DNA of 64,000 nucleotides from Caenorhabditis remanei (lineage: Eukaryota > Nematoda > Chromadorea > Rhabditida > Rhabditidae): assembly GCF_010183535.1 (NCBI RefSeq), contig NC_071330.1:7421717-7485716 (forward strand). Direction: 5' to 3'. A program made the translations under genes and the position numbers. This document shows, piece by piece, positions 37,972 through 50,624 of this stretch. The notes beneath the pieces were generated by a model that made no database searches, was not told the origin of the DNA, and saw only the letters and a list, made by a program, of their open reading frames with translations. Position 1 is the first letter of the stretch; every line of letters begins with the position of its first letter.

Positions 37972-39579
37972 GACGATGGTGAGACTGGAATCGAGAAATG
38001 AGCGTATTCTCTCTTTCGTTACCTTCTGTGAAGTGTTTCGCTTTGAATATGTTGGTGTTCACTGAAACGATCAAATCAACGGTGAAAGAAGAAGAGAAGA
38101 CCAAATGTTGCAAACGCGAAACGGAGATAGTTTTGATAATGCAGTAGAGAGAAAAAAGAGAGGTATTGCTGATAAACCGAAACAGAAACGAAATGACAAA
38201 TAAGAAAGAAATCAGAGGAAGGGCTGAAATTGCTAGCATTGATAATTTAGAAATTTACCACAATCAAATATCTATAAAATCCATAGAGAATTCGAGAATA
38301 CTCCAGCTAAATCAAAATGAACGATACTCAGTTATGTTGTTTCCCGAAAGAAGAAAAATATTCGCAAACATGAAAAAATACACAACATAAAAAATAATAT
38401 TACTGTTTGGGTGTCGACGAATGAACATTTTCAATAAATTTTACAGGCGACGATCAGGAAAATGGTAAAAACTTTGAAAAATAATAAACTGGGTTGTGAA
38501 ATTTCGTTATGTTCGTTTTTTTTGAAACTCATTCACATTTCCTTTCGGAAAATGGAAAATGTTTCACAGATCAGAAACTGAAAGATCATGAAATCGAACT
38601 TTTATGAAAAAGGTTCGAGAAGAAAAGGAAATAAAGAAGGTAATTTATTCGTTTAAATTTTGGTGTGCGGAATGTGCAGAAAGAGTGCTGAATGGTGTGG
38701 GTGTAGGAATGGGGCCAATGAAATAGTATAGCAGTCAACAGGAGACGCAGACAATTCGAGAACCGTCTGCGACGAGGCCAAGCTGTTGCGCGCGCAATCT
38801 GTCTCTCCGGTTCTCTCCGTTTCGATCAATAGGCGCGTGCTGTCTCTGCCCGTCTCGCAGTACTCTCTGACTCGTTTCTCAGCCGTCTCCAGTAGTTGTA
38901 CACTGTCTCGCCGAAGAAGTCACATGTGTTCTTCTTCTTCTTCTTCTTCTCTCCTCTTTGTATTTCTCTCATTCTGTTTGTTATTATTCAGTTGTGTAGA
39001 AGAGGGAATGGGGAAAAAGAAAAAGAGAGGAAGAGAAGGCTTGCGGGTTCGTCGAAAGAACACAACACCACACTCTAATCCGTTGTTCGTCTCTACTAGT
39101 TGTCCAATATCTCTTTCAGTCGTTTTTTGTCGTCCACCTCCTCACGCCCGTCAACTGTTTATTAGTCGAGTGGCTGCTGGTTGACTGCCTGTTAGAGGAA
39201 ACCGAAACCCGAAACAACCTGGAAAAGTTGGGAAACAGGTTCACACTTTATTACAGATGATGAAGCAAATACAGGTGGAAACGAAAGTGTTGAAATGAGT
39301 TAGTCAAGGGAAATTGAAGTTAGGCGACGATGATGGAAAAGGGGAAGAAATAAAGGAATTAATTCAATGCAAGTGGGCTCAACCGGATCAAAAAAATGTA
39401 GCCCACCGATATTCTCTTTTCTTCACAGAACGATTATTTTTAGAGAAGTTTAGGACGAAAATGTAAACGAGCTCTGACCGGTATTTTTTTCAATTTACAA
39501 ATAATTGCATCTTTCTAAATTCGGATCTGGAGAAATGCATTTATCTGAAAAAAGAAACGAAGACCGTTCGAGTTTATGA
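37972..39579. other. mtm-3 upstream region
   Basis: This is 1.6 kb between mtm-3 and the PPxY membrane protein. It contains a (CTT)n microsatellite at about 38932-38952 and pyrimidine-rich stretches. A plus-strand open frame (38786-39184) is a low-complexity Ser/Arg-rich by-product of these tracts. No gene is called. Confidence 0.5.
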
Positions 39580-41248
39580 TTATTTGGCCTCGACTGGAGT
39601 GATTTGAGCTCCAGTATATTCCTTTGAAGGTGGTGTGATAGTCCAAGTCGTAGGGAGATTCTGAGCAGACTCGTAAGCTGGTGGAGCATTTTCGTAGTTG
39701 GGTGGCATGTCATCGATGTTCTGAAAAAATATAGGCGTTTGTGACCTACAAGAACGGAAGTCTGATCTGTTTACCATCTTTTTCGGGATTGATTTGACCA
39801 CTTGAACAGCTTCTGGAGCAGGACCAATTGGAGACTCGTGGGTGGTACGGTAGAAGCGCTCACGGAAACGGAAACGGCTGTTGAAAGGCTCAAGAAGAAG
39901 AACAGAGGCGAGAAAGATCAGACGGACGAAGGATTCGTATTCAGAGAACATGAAGCGAGGAGAGTGGGATGAGAACATTTGGACTAAAGTTTAATGAATT
40001 TAAAGTAAAGATCGGATTAAAATTTAACTTACATTCCATGTAGCACAGTGGAACAGATACAATGATACCGAAGATTTGAAGTGATTGGAATTGACGAATG
40101 GCATCTGATTGGTCAGCAGATGGGTCATTGATATTCTTGATAGTCATTGCTCCGTACAAAAGAGTCAAGATGAAAAGGAAATGTCCAATATGAAGGAAAA
40201 GGAATGGAATATTGGCAATATGTCTCATCTTGTCATGAATATCAAATATTCCGTTGTAAAACGACATGCTGAAAATGAGTCCGAGAGCACATGGGATTCC
40301 GATACGCATTCTAAAAACAAGTTTTTTATTTCTGAAAAGGCTATTTCCAACTCACGTCAATTCACACTTTGACATTCTCCTATCTCTTTTAATACAACAG
40401 ATCAAACCACAAGCCATCAGAACACCTCCCCAGATGACGAGAAAGATGTACGAGCAGAGCATGAGAGACTTGAAAACGGAGTCACGGAAAAAGATGCTGA
40501 AAATCACAGCATTTAGTAATTATTATTTTCTTAGACAAAGGGCATTACAGTATGCCAGAAAATATCATCATTAGATCTTTCTCAGAAAAGATTCAAACCA
40601 TGAATTAGTTTTCTAAATATCAGATTGTTATCAATAATTATTTCCGAGTGAAATTTCAGTGAACGTATACTGAATAACAAAATCTACCGTATCCTTTTCG
40701 GAGTAACATTCAATTAACGAAACATTAATCAAATGTCAGTTTAAGAAAGTACGGTAGCCATGAGAGAAAAAAAAAATTGGTCCTCTTTTGGCCTCAAATT
40801 GAGCGGCTTTTTGATGCTCTTTGCGCAGTACTTCAAGTTATCATCAGTGGTCTCAACCTACATTCATAACCTATACGTTTTTTTAAATTGAAGAATTCAT
40901 GCCTAATTAGATAATCCTGTTTCTATGCAAGGATACTCTAGAGTTTTGAGACATGTGTCGAATATTGAATCATGTGGACGATGACGTCATACATTAGTTC
41001 TAGCTCTTTTCAAGAACTTACTAATCGAACGTTTTCATTGCCTCCTTGATATCTTTCATCTGAGAAATGTCCACACCGAAAAGAGCCGAATTCATGATGA
41101 TTGGAAAAAGATTGAAGAAATACGGGGCAGTTGAATAGGAAACGAATAAAGCCAGAGGATGTTCACGATCTTCATTACGAGTCACCGATACATGCAACCA
41201 GAAGATTGCCAAATCGGCAAAAGTATTGACGATCGAGAAGAGATACAT
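39580..41248 (-). CDS. Multi-pass membrane protein with two PPxY motifs
   Basis: The exons (complement) are 41022-41248, 40356-40496, 40033-40310, 39775-39983 and 39580-39720, giving 331 residues. There are about six or seven hydrophobic segments: around residues 3-22, 35-58, 85-110, 125-145, 155-180, 198-215 and 233-250. The C-terminus is a cytoplasmic-looking tail with PPNYEN (291-294) and PPAYES (298-301). PPxY is the known ligand of WW domains such as those of Nedd4-type ubiquitin ligases, so ubiquitin-dependent trafficking is a possible control. I do not recognise the family; by position it may match C. elegans T24A11.2. It lies between mtm-3 and toh-1 on the same strand, with 648 bp to the next gene. 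Confidence 0.8.
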
Positions 41249-41896
41249 CTCGATTGGATGTACAACTTCTCGAGTTTTCTCTTCTTTTACTTAAACTCTT
41301 CTGACGGCGTTTTCAGTGAGAAGTTCGACAAGAAATGAGGGTTTGTCGACTGGCTCCGCTGGCTCCGTTGTCTCCCAACTCCACGTTGCTATGGGGATAT
41401 GCTTCTATGTTATAATTATCAGTTGAGCCATGCATGATCAACAACACAATTTCCGATCAGAGAAAAAATAGTGTGCGTTGCTTGAGAGGCAGCGAATTTA
41501 ATCATGCGATTTCCGTCTAGAACTTTTTTGTTTCGAGCTGAAAATGAAAATGAAAAGTTCACAAAGTACAAGAATCTGATGAAACGAAAGTTTCATTCGA
41601 AGACTGAAAAATGTGACAAAAAGTGCATAAAGTCCCGTAATAGAACGAAATGAAGTAGACAAATTATTAAGAATTACAAATAAATCAAAGACAGAAATAT
41701 ACAGAAAAAAGGGCGAAAGTGAGGGGAAACCTGAAACTGAGCATTTAATTTTTCGGTCACCGGGGGAAAGAATAAGTAAAATTATTGGAAGAGAAGAAGA
41801 AGAAACTGGGGAGAGAATGGAAGAGAGATCTTCAAAAAAAAGCCTGGAATTCGAGAGAATAAAGAAGATATTTGTGAAAACGGCAACTAGATTCAG
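41249..41896. other. Intergenic between toh-1 and the PPxY protein
   Basis: This is 648 bp containing the 3' UTR of toh-1 and the promoter of the membrane protein. It is A-rich on the plus strand (41520-41870). Nothing else is recognised. Confidence 0.5.
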
Positions 41897-44800
41897 TTAG
41901 GCTTGACGACGGAAACGGAGAGAGAATCGAGCAGTTCTTCCATTCGGATGATAAATTACAAAGATTTGATTACTCTCGGATACTGTATCTTCTTTTGGAC
42001 GATAACAGCAACTGAAATGGAATTATATATTCATTTTTCAAGAAAAAATGTTTCTCTAGCTTCATAACGTGTTCTTAAACTGTTCTGAAAACTATTCAAT
42101 TTATCTCTCAAAACAACTATTTCTCACTCTCGAAAACCACTTTCCGCCTATTGTTCAAACAGATTGTTTTTCAAAATCTCACCTTCTGAATCCAGTAAGC
42201 CGTACATCCAGTTTATGTTTAATCTCAACATATGATTGACATCCGTACGAACATGGGAATTCTCCATCAGACAGACGGAAACGAACACGAGAACCATCAG
42301 GAACCTACGGGAATTTTAATTTTGAAATTAGTAATCATTGGGTATAAACTAACAGAAATTCTCCAATAACAGTGAACATCTCGACCAGATGGACTGGAAA
42401 GAGTCTGCCATTGATCAGATGCGTGGATTTCTCCTCCACAAGCTGAATGAAAATAATGTGAAATATAATAAACAAGAAAACGAACGAGATGGTTGTAGTC
42501 TGCTACAATCAGCTCCTCCGAGTCCTTCTGGACAACGGCAAATGTTACAATTATTTGGATCTGGATATCCTCCGGCCAGACAATTCAAGTGGTTTCTTCC
42601 TTGACATGCATCTGAAATTCAGGTGAGTATCTTTCAATGAAACCTATGGAAAATACTCACTTGGACAGTAGATATCATTGATAACTTTCGCATCCAAAAA
42701 TGCCATTTTCTCAGTTCCCATTGTTGTGACATACTTCAATTCCTTTGGTACAATCGTGAAATCCGATACTTTGACTGCATGAGCAACTGCGTGATAATGC
42801 ATCAAACTACCGTAATCATATGGAACTCTTCGTGGTGAGACCTGTCGAATACCGAATGCTTGAAGCATTGATCTGAACGGCATGAATGAAGCTGTCGCCT
42901 CTTCCATCACATTTTTCCAGTTGATTGAGATATGACGATCACGATCAGGTCTCTGATGAGTGTGCCAGAAACCAAGAGCATGTCCAGTTTCATGAGCAAC
43001 CACGTACTCTTCAGCACATTCTGATCCAATTATAATATCTTGGTGTCCTCCATTTCGTCCGATGTATTCAGTGAAGCAACTGTCTCCTTTCTCCAAAACA
43101 TATCGGATGGCGTCACGGCTCTGTGAGAAAAATATATGGGAAAATTATTCATTTTGTATGGAAAATAAAATTTAAGAAAAAACAATCAACACCGTGTGAT
43201 TCTGGTTTATGTACCCATAAAAGATACGGCTCTGATATGTTTTTCTACGAATGTATTATTTCTAGAGGGACTGGAAGGAAACGGAAAATAAATATATAAT
43301 CAAACAAAGTTTTCTAATCCAAAACAAGTGAGTTCCAATACTTTCAGTTACCTTCCCATTCTTGATAATCAGTGACTGAAAATGTGATAAGAATCTTTTA
43401 AATAAAATCTATACTGAAATAAAGATAGAAACATAGATACCGAAGTCATCGATTCTCTAGCCAAAGCAAGTTCTATAATACGGTTTGTTCAGAAAAGTTT
43501 CTAAATAAGTTATCCCTTTTTATGGAGTTCTGAATCCCGGTAGAGTGTCTATCATCAGTCTGATTTGTGATGCAACATCTAGTTTTCAGAAACATACAAA
43601 AATTCTGCTCACCTGCATATTTTCCCGGAACCTCAAGCATGTTGACTCCTCCCACATTCGAATTCCACGTCGGATCAAGCTTTGGAAGTTATCTGAAATT
43701 AAAACATCTCAATTGCTCCAAATTTCTCTTCCCGAAACATAATTCCATTCCGATGGCATTCCCGAGGTCAAATCGGTCGGTAAAAAAGGAAAAAAATGAT
43801 TGATGGTATTGTCAACCGTGGTAAATTATGTGAAACGAAACGGCATGCGACAAGTTTTTTTCAGCAGAAGCAAGGCCGTGTGACACTTCAACCCAATACT
43901 TGACTTTCAGTTTCTATTCATCGTTGAACCTTTCAAAAGAAATGATTTTAGGATAATTTTGTATTGAATATCCAATTTAGAGGTACTTCCTCATAACACT
44001 TTTTTTAAATACGCGTGATCCTCTATATCTGCGTCTCAACTGTCCACTGTTTGATGCCCTCCTCGGGTACTTTCACTTCATCTGCCAAACTCTCTTTTTC
44101 TCTTCGCTCGTGTTGATGATGCTGCGCAAAAACCACATAATCGGTATGGCGGTGTTATGTGTGTGCGCTGTCTAAGCTTCTTACTGTACTGCGAATAAAT
44201 TGCATAAGAATCAAAAAAGCGTAGATTAAAGAAAACGAAAAAAATGAATACTCACAGTCGCCACCCCAAATTTGAAATGGGATTTCATAGGAATTCCAGT
44301 CGTAAATTGGACCGGCAATGACCTCGCGTCGGTGTCGGTGTCGATGTACCTGGAACAGGAAATATTGAGTCGAAGTCTGAGAGACATGAGTTTCAGATCT
44401 AGGTTCCAGGAGCAGTCAGGGATATGAGAAGAGAGGGAGAGCGGTTGTAAAAATGATATGGGGAAGACCAGTGTCACGCAATACACTTTCTCTTGATAGG
44501 AGAAAAGTGAAACTGAAGAACTTCCTTTTCGAATGGATACGAGTGTTATCATAATGATGGCATTGATTTCGTAAGAACACATGACCTCTATCTTTGCGTC
44601 TACTAGATAATGGGCTATGCTAATCCGAGGAGTCTCATCTGGAGCAGACAGTTATAACAGTTAGAACAGACTGTTTGATTAAAGTCTTTGAACTTTCAAA
44701 CCTCCTCTTAGCTAGTAGCAGAAAGATTTTCTCAATGTTCCCAACTCCGAAAAGTAACTCACTTTCGTTCTGCTAACAGTTTCGATAGTTGTGAAATGTG

Positions 44801-44927
44801 GATATTTATCAGAAGCCATCACTTCCAGCCCCGGTATCTCAAATATCTTTGATGTATTCCCAAATGCAGCTTCTCCGATGGCAACAAGTGCCAACGGAGC
44901 AAGGATGAGCACCAATGATGATGTCAT
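41897..44927 (-). CDS. toh-1: Astacin metalloprotease with EGF-like and CUB domains
   Basis: The exons (complement) are 44763-44927, 44256-44349, 43613-43692, 42661-43120, 42486-42611, 42354-42442, 42183-42304 and 41897-42011, giving 416 residues. A hydrophobic leader (residues 3-20) is followed by a short prodomain ending in the basic HRHRHRR (57-63), a likely furin-type cleavage site. The astacin catalytic domain has the zinc site [11 protein letters not shown] (156-166) and the Met-turn SLMHY (Met 221). Then come a Cys-rich EGF-like module (about 267-308) and one CUB domain (about 309-412). It should be a secreted, zinc-dependent peptidase. The domain order and recalled position next to mtm-3 (T24A11.3) suggest toh-1, but other nas genes share the layout. 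Confidence 0.9.
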
Positions 44928-47900
44928 TGGTGCTTTGAGGTAGTTGATACCTGGAATAGAAAGTAGGTCAATTGATTCAGAAGTGAAGAAAAAACAATGA
45001 AACGATATGAAGAGGGATCAATGATGAGAAATGTTTTTTTTCGTTGTCCAAACATTCAACTAGTGAATGGCAAATTGAAATCAAAATCGCTGTACCGAGA
45101 CATCAAGAGACGTAGACATAAAAAGAGAGATTCAGAAGAGAGGCGGGTTACTGTGGGGAGGATGAAGAAGGGTGGCCCTCATATCGTCGAGACTGTCGAA
45201 AAAAACAAAAGAGGAGAGATTGTCAATGATGAAAAGTGGGCGGAGCCAAACGGACGGAGTTCTCTCTCTCCCTTCCTCTTTCTTTTCTTATTCATTTCGG
45301 CAATAGAAGGGAGTAAAATGAGAAGGACGGTGTGTCTGGTACTAGAGAAGTAGTAGAAGCGATCACAGGGGGATACACCGGTTTGTTGCAGCAAAAGCAG
45401 AAGACGATGAAGCTGTGGAGGCAGAAACAGATGGAGAAGGCTGGCCCAAAGTATATTGAGGAGAGAGAGGGGAAGGGGGCAAGTATTCAGATGAAGAAAT
45501 GAGAGAAAGAAAGACGAACAATCTATATCGGGGTGGAAACGAATAAATGAACGGTCTCAAATTGGTCTCCTTTCAGTTCTGATCAGCTGTTCGGGTCGTC
45601 AAATATACATTTTGTTTCTCTCAAGAGCTCACCCCAAAATTCAGAAATTTCAAAGCTATATGGTTATGAACTGTAATAGATTATTGAGTCTGCAAGCAAT
45701 GGGCATGTGTTAAGGAATGACTCTCAAAAATGTAGTTCTCGAAACTTAAAATCAAATTTCTTCTGAAATCCCAAAAAAAGGTTCAGTTCTGACAGGAATA
45801 CAATAAGGCAACAAGAAGTTTTAAAATGTTCAAAAAACTTCAGGATTTCCTATCTTGCTCAATTAATCATTCGCCTTGAACCATAACTTCAGCCTCTCCT
45901 TTTAACTCAATTCCAACTCCGTTGCAACAGCATGCAGGATGTGTAGGAATTTGGCTCCTCAAAACTCCCATAAAGTGAACATTAAAAAACGTATTGTTTA
46001 CTTGAAAAGGGAAAAGAATAATCAATTCATTTTAATGTAAGTCATAGATAACAGAGTCATCACCAAAAACTGATGACTCAACAAACAATCTATAATTTTT
46101 TTTCTCATTTTTTGTTGTCTTTTCTGGAAAAAAAGACGTTGAATCATAAAAACACAAAGGTCAAAAGACAGAAAAATGTTTGGAATGATTTATCGAAAGA
46201 AAAGACCAACAGAACTGCAATTAGACCTTTTGGAAAGAAAAAAATTAAAGGAAAAAGGAGAAAAGAGGCTTCGAAGACCATGTTTCAAGGTCTCGAACTT
46301 CTCGAATTGAGACTGATGAAAAGAAATAAAAAGAAGGTAGTTGTGAAAGTAGATTAAGAAGAAGAGAGATGCTTACCGTCCGCCTCTTTTACTGTTGACT
46401 GGCAGTTATTAATAATAATGTTAGTTTTATTATGACGGAAGGAGATTATCCCTTTCTTTTGTATTATTATGTTCTCTGTTTTTAGTTTCTGGGCTTATTC
46501 AATTTCATTTGATTTAAGTCTAGTTTGATGTGAGATATATCTGGTTGGGAGCATTAATGATCTTGAATATCGTTCGCATTGAAAAGTTCATCATCAAATA
46601 CAAACGTATTCCACCTGAAAATATTCCGATTTTTTCAGAAGACCCTTGCTCCATCAATTGTCATCTTCCTCTGAAGGCGCTGTTTCCATATTGAAGCCAG
46701 GAGAACTTTTCTTAGCGTGTAAACCCACAAAATCTGAAACTAAATACAGCTTAACAGTGGAGATATTCGAAAGTGCTTGAAGAAGTTCGCTAAATAATAC
46801 GGAAGACATCATCTTTTCATTTCCAAATCAAGGCCAAAAGAGTAGATACAAGTCTCGAGATTGTGTAATACCAACTTCAGGGATTCTGTTACACTCATTT
46901 CTATTGTGTCAATCTCGGCCTTCAATATCTAAGGGCAGCACCATGTAAGAGTGTGTTCAGTTTGTCTAACTGGTTTCTTGAAACACTTTTTCTTTTTTTC
47001 TCTTCTTCTCTCTACAATTCCACCCCAATTAATGTTTGCACATATAACAGAAAAAAGAAGTAGAAGATGAGACGCGATGCCATAATACACCGTTTAACTG
47101 ACTGTTTTCAAATTGAACAGACGAAGGAAAGGTGTTGAAAATGACGAGAAAAAGTTATAGGTGACATAAGAAAAAGAAACAAATGACGTGGTATATTGGC
47201 AAATGACGTGGTATTAGAGGTGAAAGGTGAATCATGGTTATAAAAAATAAGGGCTTCTGATGGCAAGTTTATCAAGAAGAAAAATGAGTTATTTTGTAGA
47301 TGTGTCATTTCTGAAATGAAGAGGCTACCTTCTGAAATTGGTAAAATTTCTTAGGGACTCGCATACTCAGGTTGAAGTTGCAGAGCATCCGGTCACTTGT
47401 AATACGAATTTTCGAGCACTTTAGAATTCAACTATCAGGATTCTTCTGTTGAACTTGTTTTGAAAACCGTGTATTCTCTTTTTGAATGAAACCCCTTTCA
47501 GTGTGTCTCAATTTTTCGTATATTCTCTGAATTCAATTCAGAATTGAAGAGGAAACCTACTTTTTCTCTTCTTCAAAATATAAGAAACGACGACAATTTT
47601 TGGACGACCTTCTCCTTTTTTTTTGTTCCCGATCAATTCGTCCTCAATTTTGAAGACTTTAATCGTTGGGAACGTCGTCTTTTGAACAATTCTTCAATGC
47701 CCATTGGCATTTTGATCATCGATGCGCGTGTGGCCTTCAACCCTTTTTCGTTTCGGCATCTTGTTCTCGAGATATTCTGATCTCGAAAGGTCACATGGGA
47801 CATGCATCTACTTCGTTTAAACTTCATAATCATCCTCATCGTCATGAAATAGATTCTTCTCTCAATTCTCTTTTTGCTTGAACCCCTTCTTTACCAAGAC

Positions 47901-48844
47901 ATCCGGTTTTTTGAAGAAGAGACGTGAAGACAGAAATCATGTTAGTTTGAAAGGTAGTTACAATACGAGACCTAGTATAGAATACGGTACAAAAAAGGAA
48001 AAGGAAGGTGAAGAAGGGGGCAGAAGCTGATTGGAAGAGACATTGGTGTAACATTGGAAAGTATCACACTGGTTTTATGGTGGATGTTTGGTTTGAGAAT
48101 GAAACTGTTCTGTTTTCGATTTCGCTTTTTTTTTCGGATGAACACAAGACAAGATTACAGAAAGAATATGAGAAAACTAAAAGGGAACTTAAAAACGATC
48201 AAAGAGATATTCTGAAATTACAAAACGAAATTTCTGAAGATCTAACGGAGAGACTGTGATGTTCGGTGGGGTATCCTGAGAACATTCAGAGATTCTATTA
48301 TCTGAATATGAAGATAGAGAAAGTTCATAAAATAAGCTGATATTTTTCACAAACACAGGGATGTTTTCCTCAACATTAGTATTTTTTTTTTGAAAAAACA
48401 CTTCTTTCTTTCAGATAATGAATTCTAAAAATTTTTTCCTCTACAGCATAGCCGCCTTCTCAAATGATCAGTTCCTCGCTAAAAGCAGGAAAAACAGTTT
48501 TAATTCAAAGAGTAACACAGACGAAGATATCAAAATAATGAAACAAGGTAAGTCAATGTAGTTGTCTGAATTAGAATGAAATAGAGACACAGTCCAAGAT
48601 CAACACTATGAGCTAGCGCAGTCAAAAATTTGAGAAATTTAGGAAATTGGAGAAATTGGAGGGAGGTCAATTGAGAATTAATGCGGTGTGTGGGAGCTTT
48701 TTGATAGTTAGAAAACTGATGTTACCGGGAGGCATCATAGACGGGATCAGCTGGTTGAAGCAACTCTACCAGATTCAAAACAGCTTTCAAACTGAATTAG
48801 AATGAAATAAAGACACAGTCCAGGTGAATGGAGGATGGTGGCTT
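44928..48844. other. Gene-poor interval upstream of toh-1
   Basis: This is 3.9 kb without a supported gene. The first 700 bp should include the toh-1 promoter. Short frames on both strands (for example 46073-46357 and 47544-47780) are K/F/R-rich and lack splice signals or motifs. AATGACGTGGTAT occurs twice at about 47184-47214. A coding-like pair of segments at 48008-48259 and 48418-48547 on the plus strand is discussed under findings. A 31-bp direct repeat begins at 48566. Confidence 0.45.
48566..48822. repeat. Direct repeat pair, 31 bp, 226 bp apart
   Basis: The segment beginning CTGAATTAGAATGAAATA at 48566-48596 recurs at 48792-48822 with a single difference (ATAGAG versus ATAAAG). On the minus strand each copy resembles a splice acceptor (TTCTAATTCAG), so it may be a duplicated 3' splice region rather than a mobile-element footprint. 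Confidence 0.6.
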
Positions 48845-48982
48845 TTACGATCCCCCGTGCAAAACTTGTCGATTCTTTTTGTATCGATCCTGCTCCTCTC
48901 CTCTGGCTGCTCCATTCCTTTTCTGCTTCATATCTCTCGTCGCTCCAATGCTATATTCGTTGCGGCTGAAAAAGGAGCCCAT
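48845..48982 (-). CDS. Possible small protein, 45 residues, N-myristoylation-type start
   Basis: This minus-strand frame starts at an ATG eight bases after a CTTTAG acceptor-like site and runs 45 codons to TAA. The peptide begins MGSFFSRNEYS, which fits the N-myristoyl consensus (Gly2, small residue at position 6). It continues as a basic, polar chain with no hydrophobic core. Length, start context and composition look protein-like, but the frame is short and I recognise no family. The opposite strand is also open here. Treat as a candidate only. Confidence 0.35.
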   Translation of the reverse strand: MGSFFSRNEYSIGATRDMKQKRNGAARGEEQDRYKKNRQVLHGGS

Positions 48983-50624
48983 GATGGTCTCTAAAGTGAG
49001 GTAACTTACACTGTTAATCCTAGTGAAAATAGAGGTGGGGGAGCGAATGGGGAGGAGAAAAAGTTGATCGGAGGGCTCTGTAAGCGAGAAATGATGGGTA
49101 GAGGTGTGGTCATCGACAGATAGAGTTAACCCTGGCGATTGTTCACGATTGTTCAGCGTGTTAAAATATTTGTCTGAACTATAAACTTACAGGATAAAAT
49201 TCTATAATTCCCAGTAAGAGCATCCGATGATTTTCCATACAGAATTATATTAAACATCATCTAGAAAAACGGAATTTTTAATAATGTGTTTGTGAAGTAT
49301 TTTTTACACCTATGGGATACTTTTCTGTTGCTTGTGGGATGTTGTTTATGAGGAGTTAGTGAACTCAGTCATATGAAACAAGTGGTTAACAGGTATGAAT
49401 TCCAACGAAACTCGTGTGTTCGAACAACAAATTTGATTATTGGAATGCATGAACCTCTGATTTCGGAAGGAATCTGAATAAAACGAAACTGTCTTTCTCA
49501 TTCTTTTTTCTTCTCAAATTTCATTCAGTAATGTTCTTTATCTGTATAATTAGTAAGTTGTTGGTCAACAGAAACTTAATTTTATTCGCGATCACAGAGA
49601 TCTCATATTAGTGTCAATTGGGTCTGGTGCAACCAGCCTATTTGGGGTCAGTAGGAAATCTGCGTCGAAACTTCTGACCGGCCTAACTCCCTCTGGATTG
49701 GAGCTAGAAGGCTGAAATTTGGCAGGTATCTAAGTTATATTATTTGGATTCAATGTTTATTAAGTAGACGTCAGAAATGTGAAAAACAACAATTAGTTTT
49801 TTTGAAAACGACTATAACTTTTTCACATTTGTTCATGAATTGTTCTGAACAGTTTGTGACATCCCAGTCTTCCATCCGACTCATGGATCTCCTATGGCCA
49901 ATGGTTCTCTTCGCGGTCAATGTCTATTATTTACAGTACGGTAATGTTGAAGATATCGTGAACATGTTGTCTTGCATCTCTTCTCTTTTCTATAATAGTC
50001 GTTCTTTATTCCTAAAAATAAGATTTTTTCATTTTGCCTTTTTTTTTACACTTCTCAACTATGCAGTTTTGTATCTTGTTAAAACTCTTTTCTTTTTCAA
50101 CACATCTGCTTTTTAGATACAAGAAAATGTCTAGAAGTTTCTTCAAATCACCGTGTCAAATCATTAGTATGCCGAGCGTAAAATATTGGAAACGTGTCCT
50201 ATTTTTTTTCGAATGGCAAACTAATTAAAACTTATTACGTGTCTACTTTTGGCTTTACAAGGTAACTTCGATGTTCTGCTATAAGATCAACAAGGTTAGT
50301 TTCTGAACTCATAAGAAAACTGAATAGGTGACATTTATAAAGATCAATAAGATACTTAGAAAGCCTGATTCGAATTCATTAACATCTTCAGAATTCAGAT
50401 GACAATCGAAAGGCAAAATTTCTTCTACAGATCTCGTAAATCGACACGACCGTCGCTGCGAGACCCGCGCCCGCGAAGCACTAACATTTGAATTTAGAGA
50501 CCGTCGCTTTGTCGCCAAAACTTACTTTTTTAAAGTTCTAATCTGCTATTTTCAATTATTTTACTCTACTCATTGTCAACTTTTCAAATTTATAAATTAT
50601 AATTAAAATTGCCTGCTTTTAAAG
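48983..50624. other. Upstream region of plk-1
   Basis: This is 1.64 kb of mostly AT-rich sequence before plk-1. Frames such as 49802-50116 (plus) are hydrophobic and T-rich without splice logic, so I reject them. A GC-rich patch (50440-50480, containing CGTCGCTGCGAGACCC) stands out about 150 bp before the start codon and may be part of the promoter. Confidence 0.45.

Noticed and set aside
38786..39184. 132-codon plus-strand frame, Ser/Arg-rich
   Set aside because: Arises from CT-rich microsatellite sequence in the upstream region of mtm-3.
49802..50116. 104-codon hydrophobic plus-strand frame before plk-1
   Set aside because: T-rich sequence gives Phe/Leu by default; no splice signals, not joined to plk-1.
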